Assembly (NCBI GenBank): GCA_963843465.1
Contig: CAWJKP010000002.1
Span: 186,001-250,000 of the forward strand
Direction: 5' to 3'
Source: CAWJKP01 sp963843465
Lineage (GTDB): Bacteria > Planctomycetota > Planctomycetia > Pirellulales > Thermoguttaceae
Length of the DNA stretch: 64,000 nucleotides
Position numbers and translations under genes: made by a program. This document shows positions 44,215 through 54,139 of this stretch, piece by piece; positions within the stretch are counted from its first letter, which is position 1, and each line of letters opens with the position of its first letter. The notes under the pieces were generated by a model. That model had not been told where the DNA came from and ran no database searches. It was given only the letters and a program-made list of their open reading frames with translations.

Positions 44215-46497
44215 ATGGTCAGGCAACGAGGCAAATTGTGGGTTCTTCGGATCGCGGTGGCGGCGCTCATCTTCGCCTTGCCGGCAGCCATGCTCGTCGC
44301 CGCGGACGAAGCCGCGCCGGAGCACAAAGCCCCGGCGTCCGAGAAAATCGCCGACAAGCTGGCGGCGGGGGACCTCGGAAAGCAAGAGACCGCGATTGCC
44401 TGGATTCCCGACAACACCGCCTTCTACATCTCCTTGCTCCACTGCCGCCAGCAGATTGACGCCGTTGCCCACAGCAAGGCATGGGACCGCTTGATGAAGC
44501 TCCCCGTGGTGGCCGAGAAGCTCAAGCAGTACCAGACGCAAGCGGAGGATCCCGAGTCGCCGGCCGGCAAGGTCCAGTCCGGGCTGGCCAACCCGCAGGT
44601 CCAAAGCGCGTTGAAGTTCCTCGCCGACCTGCTGGGCCAGGAAGCGTTCGTCTGCGGCGACCCGAACTACGTCGACTTCCTGCGGCTTTGTCAGAGAATC
44701 AACGGCGCCAACCGCTGCCAGATGATCTCTTCGGCGATACAGGGAAAGACCGGGTCGGAGGTCCAAGAGCAGCAGGGAGCCGCCATGCTCCACGTGCTGG
44801 CCCAGAACGCCGACCTGATCAAGGTCCCCAACACGATCGCCGGTTTCCGCATCACCGACAAGCAGCAGGCCCGGCAGAATCTCGACGTGGTGGCCGGCTT
44901 CCTGGCTCTCGGCTCGGCGATGGTGCCCGAGCTCAACGGCCGCTTCAGCCGCAAGACCATCGGCAAGTGCGAGTATCTGGTCCTTTCGCTGGACGGCAAG
45001 CTGATCCCCTGGGACAAAGTGCCCCTGGACGACCTGCGGGAACACGAGGTCGAAAAGGGCGATGTCGACAAGGTGGTCGACAAGCTCAAGGGGCTCACGC
45101 TGGTCCTGGCGATGGGACTGCGCGACGAGTACCTGATCGCCGCCACCGTGGACTCGACCAACGTCCTGGCCGCCCTGGGTACGGGCAAGCCGTTGGGCAG
45201 CCGGCCGGAGTTCAAGCCGCTTGCGGCCAGTGCCGACAAGACGCTGACCACGATCAGCTATCTCAGCAAGGACCTGGCCTCGCAGGCGCAAGCCAGCCCG
45301 CAGGACCTCGACGACCTGGTCAAGCAGCTCGGCGACTACCTGGGCAAGACGGACCTGCCGGAGGAGGATCAGGCCCGCATTCGCAGCGACGCCGCTTCGC
45401 TGGCCGCGGACCTCAAGCCGTGGCTCCCCAAGCCCGGGGCCAAGATGGGTTTCTCCTACCTGACGGCGACGGGGTGCGAGTCGTACTTCTACGACTGGGG
45501 GCCGAATCCCCAGGCCGACCCTTCCCGGCCCCTGGGCCTCTTGGCGCACGTCGGCGGCGATCCCTTGGTGGCGTGCATCGCGCGCGGCAAAGACCAGCGG
45601 CGCGCCTACGATCTGCTGGCCAAGGCCGCGGCAGTGGGCCACTACTACTTCAACAAGTACGCCCTGCCGAAGATGAAATCGGACGAACAGGAGAAGTACC
45701 AGAAGTTCGAATCAGCCGCCTTGCCGCTTTGCAAACGCTTCGACGCCGCCACCCGCAAGTTCCTGCTGCCGGCGCTGGCCGACGGGCAAGGGGGTGCGGT
45801 GTTCGACGCCCGCTTCACCACCAAGCAGATCGCCGCGGGTCTGCCCGAGATGCAGCAGCCGATGCCGCTGCCGGAGCCGGCGCTGATCGCAAGCGTCAAG
45901 GATGCCAAGGCCCTGGTCAAGGCCGGCAGCGAGTACCGCGAGGTCCTCAACGGCCTCTTGGCCGCGGCGCACGAGAGCGACCCCGATTCGATTCCGCTCT
46001 TGGCGATTCCCGAGCCGCAGGTCGAAAAGGGTCCCGAAGGCACGCTCTACTGCTTCCCGCTGCCGGAGAAGTGGGGCTTGGACAAGCGGGTCCAGGTGAC
46101 CCTCGGGCTATCCAAGTCGGTGCTGGCGATTTCGGCCAATCACGACCAGGCCCATCGTTTGCTGGCTTCCACGCCGCTGGCGGTCGGCGGCGCGCTGGGC
46201 GACGCCTCGAAGCCTCGGGCCAGCGCGGCGGTGCTTCGCTGGGCGGCCCTGGTCGACGCGGTCACTCCCTGGGTTGAAGCGGGGTTCAAGCTCCAGAAGG
46301 CATCGGCGCAGCCATCCGCAGCGGTCGAGAAGGATTCGACGGACGCTGCCGAGGTCAAGAAGACCGATGAACTGCTCCAGCAGGCGCATGCGGTCCTGGA
46401 GGTCCTGAAGACGCTCCACACCGTGACCTGCGAGTCCTACGCCGACGGCGACGCCCTGGTAAGCCACGCGATTGCCGAGATCCACGACCTGCCTTGA
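44215..46497 (+). CDS. Large secreted planctomycete protein, function unknown
   Basis: 760 residues from ATG 44215 (AGGAG, 8-base spacing). Signal peptide or anchor at about 8-28. The body is a duplicated-looking alpha/beta protein beginning IAWIPDNTAFYISLLHCRQQ, similar in style to DUF3352-type proteins. No catalytic motif recognised. It should be periplasmic. Confidence 0.68.
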   Translation: MVRQRGKLWVLRIAVAALIFALPAAMLVAADEAAPEHKAPASEKIADKLAAGDLGKQETAIAWIPDNTAFYISLLHCRQQIDAVAHSKAWDRLMKLPVVAEKLKQYQTQAEDPESPAGKVQSGLANPQVQSALKFLADLLGQEAFVCGDPNYVDFLRLCQRINGANRCQMISSAIQGKTGSEVQEQQGAAMLHVLAQNADLIKVPNTIAGFRITDKQQARQNLDVVAGFLALGSAMVPELNGRFSRKTIGKCEYLVLSLDGKLIPWDKVPLDDLREHEVEKGDVDKVVDKLKGLTLVLAMGLRDEYLIAATVDSTNVLAALGTGKPLGSRPEFKPLAASADKTLTTISYLSKDLASQAQASPQDLDDLVKQLGDYLGKTDLPEEDQARIRSDAASLAADLKPWLPKPGAKMGFSYLTATGCESYFYDWGPNPQADPSRPLGLLAHVGGDPLVACIARGKDQRRAYDLLAKAAAVGHYYFNKYALPKMKSDEQEKYQKFESAALPLCKRFDAATRKFLLPALADGQGGAVFDARFTTKQIAAGLPEMQQPMPLPEPALIASVKDAKALVKAGSEYREVLNGLLAAAHESDPDSIPLLAIPEPQVEKGPEGTLYCFPLPEKWGLDKRVQVTLGLSKSVLAISANHDQAHRLLASTPLAVGGALGDASKPRASAAVLRWAALVDAVTPWVEAGFKLQKASAQPSAAVEKDSTDAAEVKKTDELLQQAHAVLEVLKTLHTVTCESYADGDALVSHAIAEIHDLP

Positions 46498-46520
46498 GTA
46501 GCGGTCAGCGATCAGCGGTC

Positions 46521-46652
46521 GGTGGTCAGCGGCCCGAGCGTAGGGTGGGACAAGCTCGCCTTGGGCGAGCGCCGGCCCACCAGACGCTTGCGAAGGTGGG
46601 CCGGCGCTCGCTGCGCGAGCTTGTCCCACCCTACACTCGGGCCGCTGACCAC
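46521..46652. repeat. Repeat family B nested in a larger palindrome
   Basis: GTGGTCAGCGGCCCGAG / CTCGGGCCGCTGACCAC enclose a complete GTAGGGTGGGACAAGC...CTTGTCCCACCCTAC copy (46540-46634). It occupies most of the 285-bp gap after the secreted protein. Confidence 0.8.
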
Positions 46653-46782
46653 TTCTTTCCAGCCGGCGTTTGACTAGGCGGCGTTTCTGAGGTAGGTTTC
46701 CATTGGCCTTTCGGTCGTAGGGGGCCGGTTCCGGCGCCCCGCTCTCTTCCCGGTGTACCCGATTCCAGGGAGAAGCCGTCTG

Positions 46783-47223
46783 ATGATGAGCACGCTGATT
46801 TACCCGCCGCAGAAGTCTCCTTGCTTGGAAAGCGAAGCCTTCGGCGAGGACGACGTTCGCAACCAGGTCTGGGGACTCCTGGGAGCCCTGTATCCCTGCG
46901 GCGACCTGGTCGAGCGGCGGGGCGAGCAACGGTATCCCTATCCCTACCTGGTCCACCTCACGCCGGTCGCCGCCGACGGCGTCACTGCGGTCGGCCAGTC
47001 ATTGGTCGTCGTGGGAAAGCACCTTTCGGAGCGTGGGCTGGGATTCTACCATCCCCGGCCGATCGCCTGCCGCCGCGCGATCGCCTCCCTGGAAACCACC
47101 AGCGGCGTGCGGCTGGGCTTCCTCATGGACCTCAACTGGTGCCGCTTCACCCGGCAAGGATGGTACGAAAGCGGCGGCCGGTTCCTGCGAGCGGTCCCCT
47201 CGCCGCTCGGCGACGCCGAGTAG
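46783..47223 (+). CDS. Small PilZ-like protein
   Basis: 146 residues from ATG 46783 (or 46786). The core VVVGKHLSERGLGFYHPRPI followed by a strand-rich LDTS-like region (LGFLMDLNWCRFTRQGWYES) resembles PilZ domains, which may bind cyclic di-GMP. The canonical RxxxR is not clearly present, so nucleotide binding is doubtful. First of three short genes in the same direction. Confidence 0.6.
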   Translation: MMSTLIYPPQKSPCLESEAFGEDDVRNQVWGLLGALYPCGDLVERRGEQRYPYPYLVHLTPVAADGVTAVGQSLVVVGKHLSERGLGFYHPRPIACRRAIASLETTSGVRLGFLMDLNWCRFTRQGWYESGGRFLRAVPSPLGDAE

Positions 47224-47276
47224 TTTTTGCCAAAGGCCACGAAATGACATAGATTTGAGATAGCCTTGCGGTCTGC

Positions 47277-47861
47277 GTGATTTTGCACCTTTCTGATCCG
47301 GCATCCGAACGAGCAACCGTGTCTGACGAACCATCCGCAACCATCGACGGCCCTCTGGCGTTGCGCCGCGGGCTGGCTGAGATCCGCGACTGCCAGGAGG
47401 AGTTCCAAGGCTTCTCCTCCGGCGTCGTCAAGCAACTGCAGGCCTGCGCGGCCGAGTTGCTGCGGCGCCAACAGTCCTGGCTCGCCCAGAGAAGCGATAT
47501 CCAGCAAGATTTGGATCGCCGGGCGGATGCCTGCCGGCGGCAGCGGGCCGAGCTGGCTGCGGAGTGGGAGCAGTTGACCCGGGCTCGTGAAGAGCTGGCG
47601 GCCGCGCGCGAGGAGTTCCGCCGGCAGCAGGACGAGGCGGCGCGGCTTGCGCCGCCCGTTTCTGCCCCAACCGCCGACGCCGAGAAGCTGCTTCGGCAGT
47701 TGCAAGCCGAGCGCAGAGAGGAGCTGCAAGAGCTTCGGCGGCTGGTCGAGACGCTGCGAGCCATGCGTCTGGAGTCCGCCCAGCCCGCGGCGCTGCCGTT
47801 GGGCGGGTCGATGACTCCACTGGCCATCCCGAACAAGGCGTCCCGCCGGAGGAGACATTGA
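47277..47861 (+). CDS. Coiled-coil protein, function unknown
   Basis: 194 residues (start 47277, or GTG 47319). Almost entirely helical and charged from about 30 to 165 (SGVVKQLQACAAELLRRQQS...), with a basic C-terminus. It overlaps the next gene by 4 bp, so the two are translationally coupled. Confidence 0.62.
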   Translation: MILHLSDPASERATVSDEPSATIDGPLALRRGLAEIRDCQEEFQGFSSGVVKQLQACAAELLRRQQSWLAQRSDIQQDLDRRADACRRQRAELAAEWEQLTRAREELAAAREEFRRQQDEAARLAPPVSAPTADAEKLLRQLQAERREELQELRRLVETLRAMRLESAQPAALPLGGSMTPLAIPNKASRRRRH

Positions 47862-48190
47862 CGGTGGACCCTCACGAGCCGGTGTCGGCCGCTCCGGCAT
47901 CGCGGCTGATCGATCCTCACGATCCCGAAGTGCTCCGCCTGCTGGAGAAGCTCGACGACCTGGTTTTCGCGGCCGTCACGGGCCCGCCCGAGGTCGTCGC
48001 CGAGCTGCGGTCGTTCTGGCCGCAGGTCCGCGGGGCGCTGGATGACTCGCTGTTGATCGAGTCGCGGGAGCAGTATCTTCGCTACGCGCTCTCGCTCTGG
48101 GAGCGCTCCGCCGGTCCCGAGGGGATCTGCCAGCCCCAGCGTGCCGCTGCCGCGCTGGACGTGCTCTGCCTGCTGTTCGGCGACAACTGA
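47858..48190 (+). CDS. Small acidic helical protein coupled to the coiled-coil gene
   Basis: 110 residues (LIDPHDPEVLRLLEKLDDLV...). No recognised domain. Its start lies within the end of the preceding gene, implying a shared complex. Confidence 0.58.
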   Translation: MTVDPHEPVSAAPASRLIDPHDPEVLRLLEKLDDLVFAAVTGPPEVVAELRSFWPQVRGALDDSLLIESREQYLRYALSLWERSAGPEGICQPQRAAAALDVLCLLFGDN

Positions 48191-48848
48191 GCCGGCTCCG
48201 CGTGGGCGTCGGTGGAGCCGGTCGCCGAAATGCGACAGGCGGGCGGCATGTATTGGCGCAGGCCGTCCCGTTGTTTTCCCGCTGACCCATTCTGGGGGGG
48301 CGCCCGATGCTCGCCCCCGCCTTTGCTCGCCGGCGCAACCTATTGGTGGATAATCAGTAAAGTCAGAGCACCCGTCTTGCGAGTGTAACAAGAGAGGGAG
48401 GCAGCCGCGCCGACGACCGGCGGCATGTCTCTTCGGGCGCGACGCAATTTGGCGCACTGCCCAAAACGGGCCGACACAAAAAGTCGCGCCTGTAACCCTC
48501 GGCGAGCAATTTTTCCCGCGCCTGCTCGCCCGGAGCAACACTTCTTGGCGCAACTTCGCCTCCCCGGGCCTCTCTTGGGGCCGCGTCTCTTTTCCCGGGG
48601 GCCGGTTTTGATGCCGGATCCTCTTTCCGCGCCTCGATTGCGACGCCCTGGTCTCAAGAAACTCGACCTTTGCAACCGCCTTGCCCGGAGAATGGTGAAG
48701 AACGCGAGGGGGGGAAGGGGGGCATCCCACGTTCCCGCTTGCGAGCGGCTACCAGCGGCAATAGAATCAGCGCATGGCGACAGCGGCAAGGGAATCGGTG
48801 GGCGGGGCTTCATACCGGTGATAGAATATGGCGAAAGGAGGTCTTGCC
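48191..48848. other. Intergenic region, no gene seen
   Basis: About 650 bp before the RelE/ParE-type pair. The antitoxin promoter is probably near the TAGAAT at about 48824. Nothing else recognised. Confidence 0.4.
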
Positions 48849-49066
48849 GTGACGACGCTTCTCGAAGAGGCATTCGCGAAGGCTGCGAGGCTGCCACCGG
48901 CCGAACAGGACCTTTTGGCTGCTCGCTTGCTCGCTGAGTTGGCCGAGGAGGACGAGTTCGATCGTGCCATTGCCGGTTCGTCTGACAAGTTGGCGCATCT
49001 GGCTCGTGAGGCTGTAGCGGAACACCGCCAGGGCGCACGAGCGAGCTCGACCCGGACGCGCTATGA
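48849..49066 (+). CDS. Antitoxin of a RelE/ParE-type pair, frameshifted
   Basis: GTG 48849 preceded by a perfect AAAGGAGG. The frame MTTLLEEAFAKAARLPPAEQ ... LAREAVAEHRQG is good to about 49040. The expected ending (SELDPDAL and a TGA overlapping the toxin ATG) is in another frame, one missing base away. About 72 residues. Short helical antitoxins of this type occur next to RelE-like toxins. Confidence 0.68.
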
Positions 49067-49330
49067 AATCTCGCGTGACGCGGCGATTCCGTGAGCTTTT
49101 CGCCGCGCTGCCGGCTCACGCGCGACGGCAAGCGCGGGAAGCCTACCGGCTTCTGCGACAGGATTCCCGGCACCCGGGCCTGCACTTCAAGCAAGTGCAT
49201 AAGGACCCGCCCATATACTCGGCGCGTCGGGATCGGTTATCGCGCGGTGGCCGTAGTCGATGGTGGGGAAGCGATTTGGTTCTGGATCGGGACGCACGCC
49301 GAGTACAATAGGCTTCTGGAGAAGCTCTGA
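49063..49330 (+). CDS. RelE/ParE-type toxin, frameshifted
   Basis: MKSRVTRRFRELFAALPAHA ... HFKQVHKDPPIYSAR in one frame, then VGIGYRAVAVVDGGEAIWFW and IGTHAEYNRLLEKL in another. The shift is near 49220. The restored protein of about 89 residues has the RelE/HigB ending with the H-x-EYNRLL helix. Such toxins cleave ribosome-bound mRNA or inhibit gyrase. If the shifts are real, the pair is dead. Confidence 0.7.
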
Positions 49331-49535
49331 TTGCCCCTGAGGGTGTAAAGGTGACAGCCACCAAAGATGGGTAATAGAGGACGTTCGCCGCGCGTGATCT
49401 TACTCAAACACCCCAGATTTGGGTAGAGTCGAGAGGTGGCGCGGTGGGGTAGGCTTCGGCATATTCTGGGTCGGGGTTTCCCCGTCTGTGTCTCACTAGC
49501 CGCATGCCGTGCTCCGTTTCCACCTCCCGCTCATC

Positions 49536-49568
49536 GAACCGGACGGGCGGATTTCCCGCATCCGGCTC
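49536..49568 (-). ncRNA. Domain V of group II intron 1
   Basis: Minus strand: GAGCCGGATGCGGGAAATCC then GCCCGTCCGGTTC. The catalytic AGC, the GAAA-type loop and the paired arms match the group II domain V hairpin. Confidence 0.85.
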
Positions 49569-49579
49569 TCGGACAAGGT

Positions 49580-50911
49580 TCATGGTTTCGCCCACGAGTA
49601 GCGACGGGGAAGTTTCTTGATGTTCAGCAGCCCAAGCTCACGCTCCAGGCGGCTGTCGGGATATTGGCTGTATCCTTGTCCATCCAGCGTGAACTTCCTT
49701 CGTAGCCACCGACGGACCCGGCGACAGACGTGCCAATGCACGATCCCGAACGCCGCGGTGTAGGTTCCGTAGCAGAAGTAGTTGGCCCACCCGCGCAACA
49801 CCTGATTGACCTGGTAGACCAGCGCTTCCGGCCGGATGAACGTCGGCAATCGGCCTACCAACTCGTTGAGCTGGCGGCAGACCCCAAGCACCTTCTTGCG
49901 CCGGTCGCGCGCCAGATAGGCCCCGCCCGTTCGCGGTGAATACATCCGTCCGAACGTATACCCAAGGAAGTCGAACGATTCGGCAGGCAGGCGAGCGACG
50001 TGCGTTTTCGTCTCGTTGACCGTCAATTTCAGCCGCCGCATCATGTCGCGCATCGTCGCCAGGGCGTCATCCGCCCGGCGGCGACACAGGATCACGAAGT
50101 CGTCGGCATAGTTGACGATCCGGGCCTGATAACGGGTCTCATGCCCAAGGGTCTTCCAACCCAGCACGAAACGTCGCATGTACAGGTTCGCCAACAAGGG
50201 TGAAATCGGCGCGCCTTGCGGCGAACCGCGCTTCGTGTCCTTGTTCCGCGTGGTACGTCGCACATGGCCCCGCTCGTCGGTTTCCTCCACCGGCGCCACC
50301 AACCATTGCTTTATCAGGTGCAGCATGGCCTTGTCGCTCACGCGACGGGCGACGCACAGCATCAGCTCCGGGTGCGGGATGCTATCGAAATACCCGCTCA
50401 AATCCGCATCGACGACCGCGCGATACCCCTGGCCCAGCAGGCGATGCACTTCTTGCACTGCCTCCAGGGCACTGTGGTCCGCGCGATAGGCGTGTTGTTC
50501 GGGTTGCAGGTCGGCCTCGAAGATCGGTTCCAAGACCAGCAGCGCGGCGGTTTGCACCACGCGGTCGCGGATCGTGGGAATCCCCAGCGGCCTCTGCTTC
50601 CCGTCCGGTTTCGGCAGGTAGACCCGCCGGACCGGTTGCGGCTGATACCGTTTCGTTCGCAATTCCTCCGTCAGTTCGTCCAACCAGCGATCCACGCCGT
50701 ACTTCTCGATGTCCTCGAAGGACTGGCCATCGACCCCGGGCGCTCCGCCGTTGGCACGGCATTGCGCGTAGGCCGCTTCCAGCACGTCGCGGCGATACAC
50801 CTTGTCGTACAGGGAGTAGAAGCGAAAATTGGGCGCACTCTTCGCTTTGTCATGCAGCGCCGCGCAGAGTTTCTGCAACGGATTGGTGTTGGTAGGCTCT
50901 TCGCCAATCAT
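49580..50911 (-). CDS. ltrA: Group II intron reverse transcriptase/maturase 1
   Basis: 443 residues, intact. RT motifs: GAPGVDGQSFEDIEKYG, RPLGIPTIRDRVVQTA, the QGAPISPLLANLYM region, and the catalytic YADD (VNYADDFVILC). The maturase domain follows (FDFLGYTFGRM ... LRGWANYFCYG). No HNH endonuclease is evident at the C-terminus. It supports splicing and retrohoming of its intron. Domain V lies 11 bp downstream. Confidence 0.93.
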   Translation of the reverse strand: MIGEEPTNTNPLQKLCAALHDKAKSAPNFRFYSLYDKVYRRDVLEAAYAQCRANGGAPGVDGQSFEDIEKYGVDRWLDELTEELRTKRYQPQPVRRVYLPKPDGKQRPLGIPTIRDRVVQTAALLVLEPIFEADLQPEQHAYRADHSALEAVQEVHRLLGQGYRAVVDADLSGYFDSIPHPELMLCVARRVSDKAMLHLIKQWLVAPVEETDERGHVRRTTRNKDTKRGSPQGAPISPLLANLYMRRFVLGWKTLGHETRYQARIVNYADDFVILCRRRADDALATMRDMMRRLKLTVNETKTHVARLPAESFDFLGYTFGRMYSPRTGGAYLARDRRKKVLGVCRQLNELVGRLPTFIRPEALVYQVNQVLRGWANYFCYGTYTAAFGIVHWHVCRRVRRWLRRKFTLDGQGYSQYPDSRLERELGLLNIKKLPRRYSWAKP

Positions 50912-51371
50912 CCTCTGCCTTGCTCCTGCGTACGCTGATCCTTGAACTGAGGCCCCTTGGCTCCGCCGGCATTACCCGGTTTCAACGCTACTACGAGCCT
51001 CTCCGCCGCCGACGCGACCGGACCTGGCCCTCGCGGGTTGCCCGTTGCGGTTGCCGCCGCTGTCGTCGTCGGTTTCCCGTGCTTCATGTGCGTTCCTTCG
51101 ATACATGCCGTCGTCTCTACCCCGGCGGAACTGCAGAGTGCTTTCGTCGCTCACTTCCTCTGCAACACTGGCCTTCCCCAACAGTCAGAAGGGTCGGCTT
51201 CCGCGACTAGGGTTTCGGGGCCTAATCGAACGTTCACTTGCGTTACGGCCTGCATCTTCGCGGGGTCACCAAGTGACCCTTTCCATCGAAGGCTCCGACG
51301 AATTCGTTGCCTCCTCCGCCGCTTCGATTGCTACTGGGCAAGCGACCCTTCCCAGGCGGGACTTTCACCCG

Positions 51372-51980
51372 CTAGAATACACACGCATTCACGGCGCACT
51401 GACTGTCCCCTATTTCCGTGCGACTGTGTCCTCGTATGTCCCTGAGTTCCTCTTCTGGTAGAGCGCTGTCCAGAAAGGCATTCCAGTCGGCGATCATTGC
51501 CAACAAGGGAGCAACCTTCACCAACTGATCGTCCCGTCCCGACAGGTGTGCGCGAGCACTGCTCCAAGGCCAATCGCCAGCGGCGGAAACGAGTCCCGCC
51601 CGCACGGGGTTCAACTCCACGTAGCGCGCCGCTGCCAGCAAGTAGGGTTCGTCCATCACGAACGAGGCGAAGCGTCCTTGCGAGAGATATCCGCGCCATT
51701 TTTCACGGAAGTTGATCCGCCGCGTATAACGCCGATGCGCCTCCCCGACGGCCCACCGCAAACCCTGCTCGGAGGATGGAACGGCGATCAAATGGATGTG
51801 GTTGGGCATCAGGCAATAGCTCCAGATCGCCACCGCCTCCTCGCGGCACCAGTCCGCCATGAGTTTCAAGTACGCCGCGTAGTCCGCATCGTTGAAGAAC
51901 GTCTGCTGGCGGCGGTTTCCACGCTGCGTTACGTGATGGGGCATACCGGGAATCACCAGTCGCGCTAACCTCGCCATCAC
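51372..51980 (-). CDS. REP-associated tyrosine transposase, 3' end interrupted
   Basis: About 195 recognisable residues. MARLARLVIPGMPHHVTQRG, the HUH-type PNHIHLIAVP and the Tyr region AARYVELNPVRAGLV are all present. The C-terminal end after RGHSRTEIGDSQ runs into intron 1 (from 51399). TnpA-REP proteins act on palindromic repeats, which are abundant here. Probably close to full length. Confidence 0.85.
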   Translation of the reverse strand: MMARLARLVIPGMPHHVTQRGNRRQQTFFNDADYAAYLKLMADWCREEAVAIWSYCLMPNHIHLIAVPSSEQGLRWAVGEAHRRYTRRINFREKWRGYLSQGRFASFVMDEPYLLAAARYVELNPVRAGLVSAAGDWPWSSARAHLSGRDDQLVKVAPLLAMIADWNAFLDSALPEEELRDIRGHSRTEIGDSQCAVNACVF

Positions 51981-52626
51981 CGCAAATTACCAGATTCAGC
52001 CCACCCTGTCAATAATTAGTTATGTGTCCTTGCGCTACGAGAACTTGGGAAAGGAGGATCAATGTAGGATACATCGTGAAACCTTTCATTGGAACCCTAC
52101 GGGTAACCAAGCCCGTCCGGAAGAGTCTGGCCAGCAGCCGGAAGCGAGTCTTGCGTGGTGTCGGGGTGACCCGGCCTGCGAAGCGTAGACAGCCAGTGCC
52201 GAAGCCGTGTGATTGAGCCTCGAAAGTACGAATGCGGGAGCCTTCGTCGTGGACACAGCGGGGGCCGCGCCGGCGCATCGCAAGGGCCTGATGCGTTGGT
52301 CCTACCGGGGTCGGAGAGCAGGGCAAGAGCACAATCGGGGTTCCCCAGGAACGTAGGAGATCCTGTCGTCTCCACTGACCAACATCCCGGCCGGAGATAC
52401 CGGGTGACCAACTCCAGGAGACCCGCCCACGGCAGCGCTCGGCCGCGTGCGGGCGAAACACGAGCGCTTTGAGTGGTATCGCCAAGCGAAGGAAACGAAG
52501 CGCGGCGAGATGGCCGGCAGGAAGTCATAGCGCCCTGATAGTACCGTGGAAGCCGGGGAACTTGCACCGACTTGGACCCGGGGGAGGGAAGCGGGGCGTC
52601 GAGTTATCAGACCGTTGGAGGGAAAC

Positions 52627-53966
52627 ATGACGGAGACCTCGGACTCCGAACTCGTGTCTACGCGACAACGACGGATAGCACAGTTGGCGAAACAGATGCC
52701 GGAGAAGGGACTGACCTCCCTGAACCAGCACCTCGACCTGGCATGGTTGCGGGAGGCGTATCGGCGGACACGCAAGGATGGCGCGGTGGGGGTGGACGGC
52801 CGGACGGCTGCGGACTACGAGAAAGACCTGGAGGGCAACCTCCGGTCGCTTTTGGAGCGCGCGAAGTCGGGCATCTACTGGGCGCCACCGGTGCGACGGG
52901 TGCATATCCCGAAAGGCACCGGCGGAGAGACCCGCCCCATCGGTATTCCGACGCTGGAGGACAAAGTGCTCCAGCGGGCGATTGTCATGCTGCTGGAACC
53001 GATCTACGAGGAGGACTTCTATGACTGCTCGTTCGGGTTCCGGCCGCGGCGATCGGCGCATGATGCCCTGGACAGTCTCTCGAAGCAGACCATGTGGAGC
53101 GGGGTAAGCTGCCTCTTGGAAGTCGATATACGCAAGTTTTTCGACACGTTGGGTCATGCCCATCTGCGGGAGTTTCTCCAACAACGGATACGCGATGGTG
53201 TGGTGCTGCGACTGATCGGGAAGTGGCTCAATGCGGGCGTGATGGAAGACGGGGCGGTGACGCATCCGGCGGCCGGAAGCCCGCAGGGCGGGGTGATTTC
53301 ACCCGTACTGGCGAACGTGTACCTGCACTATGTGCTGGACCGATGGTTCGCGCGGGAAGTGCAACCTCGTCTGAAGGGTCGCGCGTATGTGGTCCGCTAC
53401 GCTGACGACTTCGTGATCGGGTTCACCGAGGACGAAGACGCGCGGCGCGTCATGGACGTGTTGCCAAAACGATTCGGCAAGTACGGCCTGACGATCCACC
53501 CGGACAAGACCCGGCTGGTGCCGTTCCGCAAGCCCCAGGGCGAGCGGAAGGGACCGGACGGCGACGGCTCGGGTACGTTCGACTTCCTGGGGTTCACGCA
53601 CTTTTGGCGCGATCTCGGAAGGGGAACTGGGTTCTGATGCGGAAAACGGCGGCCAGCCGGTTCACGCGGGCGGTCAGGACGATCGACCAATGGTGCCGGT
53701 CTCATCGCCACGATCCGATTGCGGAGCAACACGCGGTACTCTGCCAGAAACTCCAAGGGCACGCGGGGTACTACGGGATCACGGGCAACAGCCCGGCGCT
53801 GGCCCGTTTCTACCACGAGGTGCTGAAGGTCTGGCGTAAGTGGCTCATGCGGCGACGGCGAGCGTGGCGCGTTTCTTGGGACTGGTTCCGCCAGCTCTTG
53901 GATCGCTACCCGGTGCCTTACCTGCGGGTGATCCACTCGGTGTACCGTGGCGTAGCGAAGGGATAA
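52627..53966 (+). CDS. ltrA: Group II intron reverse transcriptase/maturase 2, frameshifted
   Basis: ATG 52627 with TTGGAGGG before it. RT motifs DGAVGVDGRTAADYEK, RPIGIPTLEDKVLQRA, GSPQGGVISPVLANVYL and YADD (VRYADDFVIGF). At FDFLGFTHFW (about 53605) one G is missing and the maturase domain continues ARSRKGNWVLMRKTA ... GHAGYYGITGNSPALARFYH to 53966. Restored length about 446 residues. It belongs to a different intron lineage from maturase 1. Confidence 0.85.
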
Positions 53967-53969
53967 CTT

Positions 53970-54007
53970 GAGGAACCGAATGCGTTAATTGCGCACGTTC
54001 GGGTCTG
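53970..54007 (+). ncRNA. Domain V of group II intron 2
   Basis: GAGGAACCGAATGCGTTAAT followed by TGCGCACGTTCGGGTCTG. Arms and bulge match the domain V fold of this intron class. Confidence 0.78.
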
Positions 54008-54048
54008 TGGGAGCCCCGGGCGGGAAACCGCCCGGGGCCACCCGGTCC

Positions 54049-54139
54049 GGAATTGCGAAGAGTTGGCGGCGTTGCATGACGAGAAAATCGCCGAGTTGGA
54101 GAAGGAACTGGCAAAACTGAAAGGCGGGTGCGATCGTTG
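54049..54139 (+). pseudogene. 3' fragment of a coiled-coil gene after intron 2
   Basis: Frame NCEELAALHDEKIAELEKEL then AKLKGGCDR and stop, with clear heptad pattern and no start. Probably the 3' exon of the gene into which intron 2 inserted. The 5' part is not visible upstream. Confidence 0.5.

Larger units (their letters stand above)
49420..51399 (-). mobile_element. Group II intron 1 (minus strand)
   Basis: The 5' end is placed at 51399, where minus-strand GTGCGCC is followed by a domain-I-like GCGGGTGAAAGTCCCGC. It contains a maturase gene and a domain V. A GGAGGTGG...CCACCTCT stem after domain V suggests domain VI and a 3' end near 49420; 49372 is an alternative. It lies at the 3' end of the REP-associated transposase. 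Confidence 0.75.
52024..54048 (+). mobile_element. Group II intron 2 (plus strand)
   Basis: Begins near GTGTCCTTGCG, 43 bp beyond the transposase start and in the opposite orientation to intron 1. It contains a frameshifted maturase, a domain V and a domain VI-like hairpin (GCCCCGGGCGG-GAAA-CCGCCCGGGGC), ending near CACCCGGTCC. Boundaries are approximate. Confidence 0.75.

Noticed and set aside
48425..48937. A 170-codon plus-strand frame in the gap before the RelE/ParE-type pair
   Set aside because: It has no ribosome-binding site, runs into the antitoxin in another frame and its product looks random.
53601..53640. Programmed frameshift in maturase 2
   Set aside because: The defect is a missing G in a short run, like other shifts in the window, and intron maturases of this type are normally single-frame.
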